Positions 57,634 to 64,000 of a stretch of 64,000 nucleotides of DNA are shown in pieces. The notes beneath the pieces were generated by a model. The model was not told the DNA's origin and did no database searches. It saw only the letters and a program-made list of their open reading frames with translations. The stretch comes from Chitinophagaceae bacterium. GTDB taxonomy: Bacteria; Bacteroidota; Bacteroidia; Chitinophagales; Chitinophagaceae. The position numbers were made by a program, and so were the translations under genes. Position 1 is the first letter of the stretch; every line of letters begins with the position of its first letter. The DNA lies in the NCBI GenBank assembly GCA_016710935.1, contig JADJTY010000001.1, positions 186,001 to 250,000 on the forward strand, written 5' to 3'.

Positions 57634-60345
57634 TTACTCCAATATTGGTCTTAACCATCTCGTTGCCTCATCTATGTTCATACCTTTTCTCCTGGCATAA
57701 TCATCCAATTGATCTTTTTCAATTTTGCCTACACCAAAATACTTGCTTTGCGGGTTTGCAAAATACCAGCCGCAAACCGAAGCTGCCGGGTACATGGCCA
57801 ATGATTCAGTAAGGTGAATACCGGTTGCTTCTTCTCCTCCCAGCAATTCAAATAATTTATATTTTTCGGTATGGTCCGGACAGGCAGGGTAGCCCGGTGC
57901 CGGGCGAATACCCAGGTATTCTTCTTTAATTAATTGTTCGTTGGTAAGCTGTTCTTCAGACACATAACCCCAATATTGAGTTCTTGTTTTTTTGTGAAGC
58001 AATTCAGCAAAAGCTTCTGCCAATCTATCTGCCAATGCCTGTAAAATAATCTTGTTGTAATCATCTAAAGCCGCTTCAAATTTTTTGATGTGCTTTTCGA
58101 TACCCTGAATAGTTACACTAAATGCACCAATATGGTCCTGGTAACTTTGCTCTGCAGGAGCGATGAAATCTGCCAACGACAGGTTAGGCTGCCCTGCTGT
58201 CTTTTTTATTTGCTGGCGCAGAAATTGCAGTTTTATTACCTCCGATTGATTATCTACATCAATCGTATCATGATCAACTTTATTGGCGGGCCAAAAACCA
58301 GCAACACCTTTTGCAGTCAGCCATTTTTCATCAATGATCTGTTGCAATAGTTTTTTTGCATCGTTGTAAAGCCGGGTTGCTTCAATGCCAATAACAGGGT
58401 CGGTAAGAATAGCAGGAAATTTACCATGCATTTCCCAGGCAATGAAGAAAGGCTGCCAGTCGATGTATTCAGCAATTTCTGCCAATGGATAATTATCTAA
58501 AACTTTTGTGCCGGTAAATGTGGGCGCAACCGGTTTGTAATTTTCCCAGTCAATCGCAATAACGTTCTTTTGTGCTTCTTCAAACCTCAAATATTGCTTG
58601 GTAGATTTTTTATTGCCAAAATCTACAATTAACTGATCGTACTCTGCTTTTATATTTTGTAAAAATGCAGGCTTTTGTTCTTTGCTCAGTAGGCTTCCGG
58701 CTACAGTAACGCTGCGGCTGGCATCCAGCACATGCACAACACCTTCATCATACTGGGGTGCAATTTTTACGGCTGTATGCATGCGGGAAGTGGTAGCGCC
58801 ACCGATCATCAATGGCAATGTTATGCCCCTACGTTTCATTTCATGGGCCACGTGTACCATTTCATCAAGCGATGGAGTAATTAAACCACTAAGCCCGATG
58901 ATATCCACCTTTTCTTTTACCGCAGTTTCTAAAATTTTATCTGTTGATACCATCACCCCCAGATCAATAATATCATAACCATTACAGCCCAGTACAACAC
59001 CTACAATGTTTTTACCAATATCATGTACATCACCTTTTACGGTGGCCAATAAAATTTTTGCAGCGCCTGCAGTTTCTTCATTCACGGTGCCAGCTGCTAT
59101 GTGGGCATTCTTTCTGTCTTCTTTTTCCTGTTCGATGTAAGGCGTTAAAACAGCAACAGCTTTTTTCATTACCCTTGCACTTTTTACCACCTGCGGTAAA
59201 AACATTTTACCGCTGCCGAAAAGATCGCCTACGATATTCATACCATCCATCAGCGGGCCCTCAATAACATCCAATGGTTGTGGATATTTTTGCCTGGCTT
59301 CTTCGGTATCTGCATCAATATAATCTGTTATGCCGTTTACCAAAGCGTGTGACAGGCGTTTTTCAACAGCTTGTTTTCTCCAGCTTTCATCTTTAATTAT
59401 TTCTTTGCCTTTTGCTTTTACAGTTTCGGCAAAGGCGATCATTTTTTCTGTGGTCTCATTGTTATCATTGTTTCTATTGAGGATAACATCTTCACAAAGC
59501 GCTCTTAAGGCGGGTTCTATTTCATCGTACACTACCAGCTGACCTGCATTTACAATACCCATATCCATACCGGCTTTAATGGCATGAAAGAGAAATACAC
59601 TGTGAATGGCTTCACGTACATGTTCATTGCCCCGGAAAGAAAATGAAACATTACTTACACCACCACTCACTTTGGTAAGGGGCATGGCCTGTTTTATTTC
59701 CCGGGTGGCTTCAATAAAATCTACCGCATAATTATTGTGCTCTTCAATACCTGTTGCAATGGCAAATATGTTGGGATCGAAAATAATATCCTGCGGAGCA
59801 TAGCCTACCTGCTCTGTTAATATTTTATAAGCACGCTTGCAAATTTCTACTTTTCTTGTTTTGGTATCTGCCTGACCTACTTCATCAAAAGCCATTACAA
59901 TTACCGATGCACCGTAACTTTTGCAAATGAACGCCTGCTCAATAAATTTAGCTTCGCCTTCTTTCATCGAAATGGAGTTGACGATACATTTTCCCTGTAC
60001 ACATTTTATACCAGCTTCAATGATTTCAAATTTTGAAGAGTCGATCATGATGGGAATCTTTGCAATATCAGGTTCCGACTGAACCAGATTTAAGAAAGTT
60101 GTCATGGCCTGCACACCATCCAGCAGTGCATCATCCATGTTCACATCAATTACCTGTGCGCCATTCTCTACCTGTTGGCGTGCAACTGCCAGGGCGGCTT
60201 CATACTGTCCCTCACGTATCAGGCGTGCAAACATTTTACTGCCGGTAACGTTGGTGCGTTCGCCAACGTTTATAAAATTTGTTTCCGGGCGAACGATCAG
60301 GGGTTCAAGTCCGCTTAATCGTAAATATGGTTTAATTACAGTCAT
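57634..60345 (-). CDS. metH: Methionine synthase, folate-, cobalamin- and activation-domain part
   Basis: A 903-residue protein containing MetH modules 2-4. Pterin-binding domain: FINVGERTNVTGSKMFARLI to about 290. Cobalamin domains: cap helices (LPQVVKSARVMKKAV) and KGDVHDIGKNIVGVVLGCNGYDIIDLG with the axial His. C-terminal activation domain: GIRPAPGYPACPDHTEK and SVCGWYFANPQSKYFGVGKI. The homocysteine-binding module is encoded by the gene just upstream (11-nt gap). The split sits exactly between modules, with a clean stop and new ATG, so it is a natural two-gene form. Confidence 0.95.
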   Translation of the reverse strand: MTVIKPYLRLSGLEPLIVRPETNFINVGERTNVTGSKMFARLIREGQYEAALAVARQQVENGAQVIDVNMDDALLDGVQAMTTFLNLVQSEPDIAKIPIMIDSSKFEIIEAGIKCVQGKCIVNSISMKEGEAKFIEQAFICKSYGASVIVMAFDEVGQADTKTRKVEICKRAYKILTEQVGYAPQDIIFDPNIFAIATGIEEHNNYAVDFIEATREIKQAMPLTKVSGGVSNVSFSFRGNEHVREAIHSVFLFHAIKAGMDMGIVNAGQLVVYDEIEPALRALCEDVILNRNNDNNETTEKMIAFAETVKAKGKEIIKDESWRKQAVEKRLSHALVNGITDYIDADTEEARQKYPQPLDVIEGPLMDGMNIVGDLFGSGKMFLPQVVKSARVMKKAVAVLTPYIEQEKEDRKNAHIAAGTVNEETAGAAKILLATVKGDVHDIGKNIVGVVLGCNGYDIIDLGVMVSTDKILETAVKEKVDIIGLSGLITPSLDEMVHVAHEMKRRGITLPLMIGGATTSRMHTAVKIAPQYDEGVVHVLDASRSVTVAGSLLSKEQKPAFLQNIKAEYDQLIVDFGNKKSTKQYLRFEEAQKNVIAIDWENYKPVAPTFTGTKVLDNYPLAEIAEYIDWQPFFIAWEMHGKFPAILTDPVIGIEATRLYNDAKKLLQQIIDEKWLTAKGVAGFWPANKVDHDTIDVDNQSEVIKLQFLRQQIKKTAGQPNLSLADFIAPAEQSYQDHIGAFSVTIQGIEKHIKKFEAALDDYNKIILQALADRLAEAFAELLHKKTRTQYWGYVSEEQLTNEQLIKEEYLGIRPAPGYPACPDHTEKYKLFELLGGEEATGIHLTESLAMYPAASVCGWYFANPQSKYFGVGKIEKDQLDDYARRKGMNIDEATRWLRPILE

Positions 60346-60356
60346 TCTTTTATATT

Positions 60357-61376
60357 TTAGTCAACCAACTCAATTTCCACAACCGGCAATTCCCTTGGCT
60401 TAAACTTACTTACTTCGTCAGCAATATGTTTTATATGATCGGGTGTGGTGCCGCAGCACCCACCCACAATATTTACAAAACCTTCTTTGGCCCATTCCTC
60501 AATAATATGTGCGGTTTCATGCGGCTGTTCATCATACTCACCAAATGCATTGGGCAGGCCGGCATTGGGATAGGCTGATGTAAAACAACCGGCTATCTGG
60601 CTCAGCTCTTCAATATGCGGCCGCATTTCTGATGCACCCAGTGCGCAGTTTAAACCAATGCTGATGGGATTTGCATGCATTACAGAAACATAAAAAGCTT
60701 CCAGTGTTTGTCCGCTTAAAGTGCGGCCACTGGCATCAGTTATCGTTCCGGAAATCATGATAGGCAGTTCCGGAATACCTGCTGCCCGGAAATAATTTTT
60801 AGTTGCGTAAATAGCAGCTTTCGCATTCAGCGTATCAAAAATGGTTTCAATTAAAATAATATCAACACCGCCCTCCACCAATCCTTTTATTTGTTCGGTG
60901 TAGGCTGTTGCCACTTCATCAAAAGTTACGGCCCTGTAACCGGGGTTGTTTACATCGGGAGAAAGCGATAATGTTTTATTTAAAGGGCCGATAGCACCGG
61001 CTACAAACCTTGGTTTATCGGGGTTACCTGCTGTGTATTCATCTGCTGCATGGCGGGCACATGTTGCCGAGGCAACATTCATTTCATATGCCAGCGATTG
61101 CATATCGTAATCGGCCTGGGCAATAAAAGTACTGCTGAAAGTATTGGTTTCAATTATATCGGCACCGGCTTCCAGGTATTGTTTGTGAATGGCTTCGATG
61201 ATCTGTGGCTGTGTAATGCTCAGCAGGTCATTATTCCCTTTTACGTCGGTATGCCAGTCTTTAAAGCGTTCGCCACGGTAATCTTTTTCTTCCAGTTTGT
61301 GGCGCTGTATCATAGTACCCATGGCGCCATCAATGATGAGGATACGGTCTTTTAAACAATCCTGTAATGTTTTCAT
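60357..61376 (-). CDS. Homocysteine-binding module of methionine synthase
   Basis: A 339-residue Hcy-binding TIM barrel: ILIIDGAMGTMIQRH at the start, ADIIETNTFSST, zinc-binding Cys in SIGLNCALGASEM and in VNIVGGCCGTTPDHI near the C-terminus. It corresponds to residues 1-350 of E. coli MetH and should supply the homocysteine site to the 903-residue partner downstream. The last residues (FKPRELPVVEIELVD) end where the linker in one-piece MetH would continue. A candidate promoter and a 200-nt leader lie upstream. Confidence 0.93.
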   Translation of the reverse strand: MKTLQDCLKDRILIIDGAMGTMIQRHKLEEKDYRGERFKDWHTDVKGNNDLLSITQPQIIEAIHKQYLEAGADIIETNTFSSTFIAQADYDMQSLAYEMNVASATCARHAADEYTAGNPDKPRFVAGAIGPLNKTLSLSPDVNNPGYRAVTFDEVATAYTEQIKGLVEGGVDIILIETIFDTLNAKAAIYATKNYFRAAGIPELPIMISGTITDASGRTLSGQTLEAFYVSVMHANPISIGLNCALGASEMRPHIEELSQIAGCFTSAYPNAGLPNAFGEYDEQPHETAHIIEEWAKEGFVNIVGGCCGTTPDHIKHIADEVSKFKPRELPVVEIELVD

Positions 61377-61411
61377 TCGCTTTAATTTATGTTCTTACTT
61401 CAGCTTTGCTT

Positions 61412-61467
61412 CATCCTTCGACTACGCTCAGGACTGGAGCGTATCATCCTTCGACTACGCTCAGGAC
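61412..61467. repeat. Two direct copies of CATCCTTCGACTACGCTCAG element
   Basis: Copies at 61412-61434 and 61445-61467 are identical over 23 nt. The core differs from the 6234-6255 and 7031-7047 elements by TACG in place of AAG, so it is a variant of the same family. They lie in the metH leader. Confidence 0.85.
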
Positions 61468-61481
61468 ATTACCATAAACTT

Positions 61482-61583
61482 ATAAACGAGAATCAATCCG
61501 GGAGAAGTATTGCAGAATTGCTTTCGTTTATTAGTTCAGTTGGAAAAAATCAACAGGCCGAACAATAAACAAATCTGCCTGTT
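61482..61583 (-). promoter_or_regulatory. Candidate structured leader of the metH genes
   Basis: On the minus strand the transcript would begin near 61585 and fold into AACAGGC/GCCTGTT (61577-61583 with 61552-61558) and ATAAACGA/TCGTTTAT (61524-61531 with 61482-61489) with inner sequence. No match to cobalamin or SAM riboswitch consensus motifs was noticed. Between it and the ATG lie the two direct repeats. Confidence 0.35.
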
Positions 61584-61590
61584 AACGGTG

Positions 61591-61621
61591 CAAATTTATA
61601 ATAAGAAAGCCGTAACACAAA
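61591..61621 (-). promoter_or_regulatory. Candidate promoter of the metH genes
   Basis: Minus-strand TTTG (61621-61618) and TAAATTTG (61598-61591) are separated by 19 nt. The -33 box overlaps the loop of the preceding terminator hairpin. Confidence 0.55.
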
Positions 61622-61632
61622 ATGTTACGGCT
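61600..61632 (-). terminator. Intrinsic terminator of the small lipoprotein gene
   Basis: AGCCGTAACA-TTTTG-TGTTACGGCT, a perfect 10-bp stem, followed on the minus strand by TTCTTATT. Confidence 0.75.
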
Positions 61633-61774
61633 CTTTAATGAAAGCTTATAATTCCTGCTGTAGCGCCGGGATCAAGGACGGCAGCATTCCTGGTTTTTCA
61701 TTTAATACGATTGGTGGTTACATAAAAAGTGGATATTAACGGCATGCCCGGGCAGCAACCTTGGCTATGATCAC
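61633..61774. other. Spacer without recognised feature
   Basis: Between the terminator hairpin and the stop codon of the lipoprotein gene; nothing coding or clearly structured was seen, apart from weak GC-rich pairing around GCCGGGATC. Confidence 0.4.
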
Positions 61775-62200
61775 TTAGTTGCGTACAAACTGAACCCGCT
61801 CATCCTTTAACGGATTATCGTCTTTAAGTTTAATACTGCTGGCTGTTTTTTCTTCTTTCAGGTAATCGTCGCTTATTTTGCTGAAGACGGGGTCTGCACC
61901 AAAATCAAGGGTGAACCTGCTGCTGCTTTCGCTCCAGGTACCGGTTACGGTGCTGCTGCCATTAGTTGCAGTTACCAGGCCGCCGGTGGCAAAGGTAAAA
62001 TTGTAGCCGCTGAATTTGTAGGTCTCATCTTTACTGTCCCAGTAAAGACTTACCCGCCAGGTACCGCCTGGTGTACCAGATGTGTTGCTGGAAATAGCAT
62101 CATCGTTAGAACAGGTAGAAGATTGCAGGGTTGTAAATAAGGTTACCAGTGACAGGGCAAGGAACAGGTTTATTCCTTTTGTTTTAAATGATTGGATCAT
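61775..62200 (-). CDS. Small lipocalin-like lipoprotein
   Basis: A 141-residue protein with a lipoprotein signal (LFLALSLVTLFTTLQSSTC, lipidation near C30). The mature domain starts GGTWRVSLYWDSKDETYKFSGYNFTF and continues with TGTWSESSSRFTLDFG and a C-terminal KLKDDNPLKDERVQFVRN, the strand order of small lipocalin-like (META/DUF-type) lipoproteins: a 'G-x-W' opener and a 'G-T-W' middle strand. No ligand can be inferred. It ends before a terminator that separates it from metH. Confidence 0.78.
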   Translation of the reverse strand: MIQSFKTKGINLFLALSLVTLFTTLQSSTCSNDDAISSNTSGTPGGTWRVSLYWDSKDETYKFSGYNFTFATGGLVTATNGSSTVTGTWSESSSRFTLDFGADPVFSKISDDYLKEEKTASSIKLKDDNPLKDERVQFVRN

Positions 62201-62383
62201 AATTGAAAATGTTAGGGATGAACAATTTGATTAACACAGTAAAAATGCATAGTAATCCTGTGCGTAAAAACTGAAACTTACTGAACCCGTTTTTTAAATG
62301 GCTGAATGAGGGAAAATATTGAACCTATGATAATAAGATGATCCCACCTTTTTTACCTGGTATTATAGCCTGTATATAAGCAT

Positions 62384-62410
62384 AAAAAAAACCCCGGGGG
62401 GTACGGGGCT
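62384..62410 (-). terminator. Terminator-like hairpin, repeat unit 1
   Basis: Minus strand CCCCG-TACCCCC-CGGGG followed by eight T. Confidence 0.7.
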
Positions 62411-62623
62411 TAATTACTTTTTGGTTCTTTGGTAATGTCTGGTTTTTTTCGTTGGATTTGGATATTTAACCTCTTGGTTTTCTTTTTGGATATTGGATTA
62501 AATTGATAATGTAAAAGTAGTACGTGATCAGATACTTTAAAAGTAAAAGGCATTAAACAGATGTTTCTAACTTCCAAACCGGCATTTTTGACAACTGAAC
62601 CGGAAAAGGGGTGTAATAGGTAC

Positions 62624-62650
62624 AAAAAAAACCCCGGGGGGTACGGGGCT
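62624..62650 (-). terminator. Terminator-like hairpin, repeat unit 2
   Basis: Same hairpin as unit 1 with an equal T-run. Confidence 0.7.
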
Positions 62651-62864
62651 TAATTACTTTTTGGTTCTTTGGTAATGTCTGGTTTTTTCGTTGGATTTGG
62701 ATACTTAACCTTTTGGTTTTCTTTTTGGATATTGGATTAGATTGATGATGTAAAAGTAGTACGGTATCAGATACTTTAAAAGTAAAAGGCATTAAACAGA
62801 TGTTTCTAACCTCCAAACCGGCATTTTTGACAACTGAACCGGAAAAGGGGTGTAAGAGGCAAAG

Positions 62865-62888
62865 AAAAACCCAGTTATAACGGGGTTT
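62865..62888 (-). terminator. Terminator-like hairpin, repeat unit 3
   Basis: AAACCC and GGGTTT arms around a nine- or ten-base AT loop, with T on the minus strand. Confidence 0.55.
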
Positions 62889-63128
62889 GTTATGATTTCA
62901 GGTATAGTGGTAATGGTTTTGTTTCCGGATAGTGGATAACTAAACGTTTGTTTCCTTAGTAAATGGATCGGGTGTTTTTGGGATATTGACTTTTAACTTA
63001 ACCATATAAAAATGTCAGGCAGGGATCAGTAAAAGAACCAAAAGGCCTTTATATGTATAATTAGGTTACTAAACAGGAAATCCGGGGTATTTAGCAGAAA
63101 CGTACATTTCTTCTATTACCGGAAAAAC

Positions 63129-63152
63129 AAAACCCCGATATTTCGGGGTTTT
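63129..63152. terminator. Bidirectional terminator-like hairpin, repeat unit 4
   Basis: AAAACCCCGA-TATT-TCGGGGTTTT is a perfect palindrome with A/T flanks on both sides. Confidence 0.7.
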
Positions 63153-63414
63153 GGAAGAACTTTTGTTCAGTGGTGTCTGGTTTTGGATGGATAGTTGGAT
63201 ACTTAACTCAAATGTTGGTTTTCTTCGGTAATTGGATCTGGTATTTTAATTGGATATTGGAAACGGTTTCTGAAGTAAAAGTAATATGGTATTTGTTGAT
63301 ATAAAATTTAAAGGTATTAAACGGTATGTTCTTATTGCTGAGCCGGTATTATGGGGTACTGAACGGGTACAACAAGGCATGTGGTTCAATAACATTCGAG
63401 CTGAACTACCGCAG

Positions 63415-63433
63415 AACACGCCAGAGGCGTGTT
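63415..63433. repeat. AACACGCC-AGA-GGCGTGTT hairpin inside repeat unit 4
   Basis: A perfect 8-bp stem that is absent from the other four units, so it looks like a separate small element inserted into unit 4, which is also the longest unit. Confidence 0.65.
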
Positions 63434-63442
63434 TCTACAAAC

Positions 63443-63468
63443 AAAACCCCCGTTTTATCGGGGGTTTT
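63443..63468. terminator. Bidirectional terminator-like hairpin, repeat unit 5
   Basis: AAAACCCCCG-TTTTAT-CGGGGGTTTT; the first terminator reached by transcription of the LytTR gene. Confidence 0.75.
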
Positions 63469-63665
63469 AATTAGGTTCTGTTTCTTTGGTAATGGTTGTT
63501 TTCTTTGGTAATGGTTGTTTTCGATAGGGTTACAGAATTTTAAAACGCTTAACTAATTTCTGATGTAAAAGTAAACCGGTAATCAGGTAAAAAAAACTGA
63601 ATTGCACTAAGGAGTAATATATAAATGCTGAATGGGGTTTTTTTTCTGCTGAACCGGAAATCAGG

Positions 63666-64000
63666 TCATTTCTCATCACCCAGCCAATGCTTAAAATCCG
63701 ATGAGCGCTCGGTGCTAACAATGGTTTCGTGCTTGGCGGCGGGGTTTAGTTTGATAAGTACCCTACTCTTGCTATAGGCAAACATTTCGGCAATGGAATG
63801 AATGCTGATGATGTATTGACGGTTTATACGGAAAAAGATTTTTGGGTCCAGCATAGAATCAAGTGTATCCAGGTTAAAATCAACCACAAACCGGCGTGCA
63901 TCTTTGGTACACATAAAGGTTGCTTTATCCTCAGTATAAAAATAAACCACCTCTTCTATATCAATGGTTTTTATATGCTCTCCATAGCGCACTACAAAAC
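63666..64000 (-). CDS. LytTR-type response regulator, C-terminal part (cut by window end)
   Basis: The last 111 residues of a regulator whose start lies beyond the window. The LytTR DNA-binding domain is clear: VVRYGEHIKTIDIEEVVYFYTEDKATFMCTKDARRF (read in segments), LDTLDSMLDPKIFFRINRQYIISIHSI and SERSSDFKHWLG at the end. The frame is open to the right edge (FVVRYGE), so the GTG at 63992 is not the real start. LytTR proteins are normally response regulators with an N-terminal receiver domain; that part is not visible. The repeat array follows directly after the stop. Confidence 0.9.
   Translation of the reverse strand, partial: FVVRYGEHIKTIDIEEVVYFYTEDKATFMCTKDARRFVVDFNLDTLDSMLDPKIFFRINRQYIISIHSIAEMFAYSKSRVLIKLNPAAKHETIVSTERSSDFKHWLGDEK

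Larger units (their letters stand above)
62382..63665. repeat. Array of five degenerate tandem repeats, each with a terminator-like hairpin
   Basis: Units at about 62382-62624, 62625-62859, 62860-63127, 63128-63441 and 63442-63665. Units 1 and 2 are nearly identical; 3 to 5 are diverged but mostly keep the same order: a CCCC/GGGG hairpin, TTCTTTGGTAATG, repeated TTGGAT words, GATGTAAAAGTA, and CTGAACCGG at the end (unit 3 lacks several of these). Read on the minus strand each unit has a -7-like TACTTTTA box, about 120 nt of A/C-rich sequence with CCAA words, and an intrinsic terminator. No protein frame is conserved between units. The array lies directly downstream of the LytTR regulator gene. 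Confidence 0.75.

Noticed and set aside
57634..61376. Two-part metH as a sequencing frameshift
   Set aside because: There is a clean stop, an 11-nt gap and a new ATG exactly between modules; no motif is lost.
62410..62816. Two similar Lys-rich frames in repeat units 1 and 2
   Set aside because: They share sequence only because the DNA units are duplicated; the frame is lost after a T-run change and is not kept in units 3 to 5.
62382..63665. CRISPR array
   Set aside because: Units are over 200 nt, degenerate, with no short identical repeats and unique spacers, and no cas genes are nearby.
63666..63992. GTG at 63992 as the start of a short LytTR protein
   Set aside because: The frame remains open to the window edge and the LytTR domain begins upstream of it, so the gene is truncated by the window.

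Overview
The window looks like chromosome from a member of the Bacteroidota, most likely Chitinophagaceae or a close relative. Supporting signs are promoters of the TTTG-N19..21-TAnnTTTG type, A-rich start regions with no clear Shine-Dalgarno sequence, many short lipoproteins, a sigma/barrel-type envelope locus, split metH, a THX-type ribosomal peptide and many small intergenic palindromes. No tRNA, rRNA, CRISPR array, prophage or complete insertion sequence was recognised.

Layout. 1-12.2 kb: the 5' part of rnhB, heme A synthase, a membrane-anchored patatin, a frameshifted lipid kinase, fabH, a CPBP protease next to a broken zinc-ribbon gene, obg, then phenylacetate accessory genes (paaY, paaI, paaG) and mgtC. 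12.4-18.8 kb: a TPR histidine kinase and LuxR-type regulator, a small lipoprotein and a 1052-residue repeat protein; the kinase, lipoprotein and repeat protein genes each follow a copy of the same 16-nt pseudo-palindrome. 19.9-30.9 kb: paaABCD and tetR-paaE, with similar candidate operators, separated by an FHA-trypsin / Ser-Thr kinase / PP2C / Ser-Thr kinase / OmpH-like cluster. 31-38 kb: a possible noncoding transcript, DUF2461, a NUMOD4-HNH protein, ligA, an unknown protein and an exported amidohydrolase. 38.1-41 kb: rplM-rpsI-rpsB-tsf. 41.1-45.3 kb: a tight operon of UbiA prenyltransferase, exported terpene-cyclase-like toroid, CrtC/AttH-like lipoprotein and a membrane protein that resembles a UbiA without its Asp motifs. 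45.4-57.6 kb: envelope and housekeeping genes (methyltransferase, pyrH, ECF sigma locus, YIP1, pdxH, THX, HU, exonuclease III, RDD). 57.6-61.4 kb: methionine synthase in two genes with a possible structured leader. 62.4-63.7 kb: five degenerate tandem repeats, each carrying a terminator-like hairpin, before a LytTR regulator cut by the window end.

Two themes stand out. First, small GC-rich repeats lie in intergenic spaces and also in frame inside paaG, paaB, paaC and paaE, and another repeat family appears to have broken a small zinc-ribbon gene. Second, three genes (lipid kinase, Ser/Thr kinase, pyrH) each carry a single-base indel. Because pyrH is normally essential, uncorrected sequencing errors are the simplest explanation, and small indels elsewhere in this sequence should be treated with caution.
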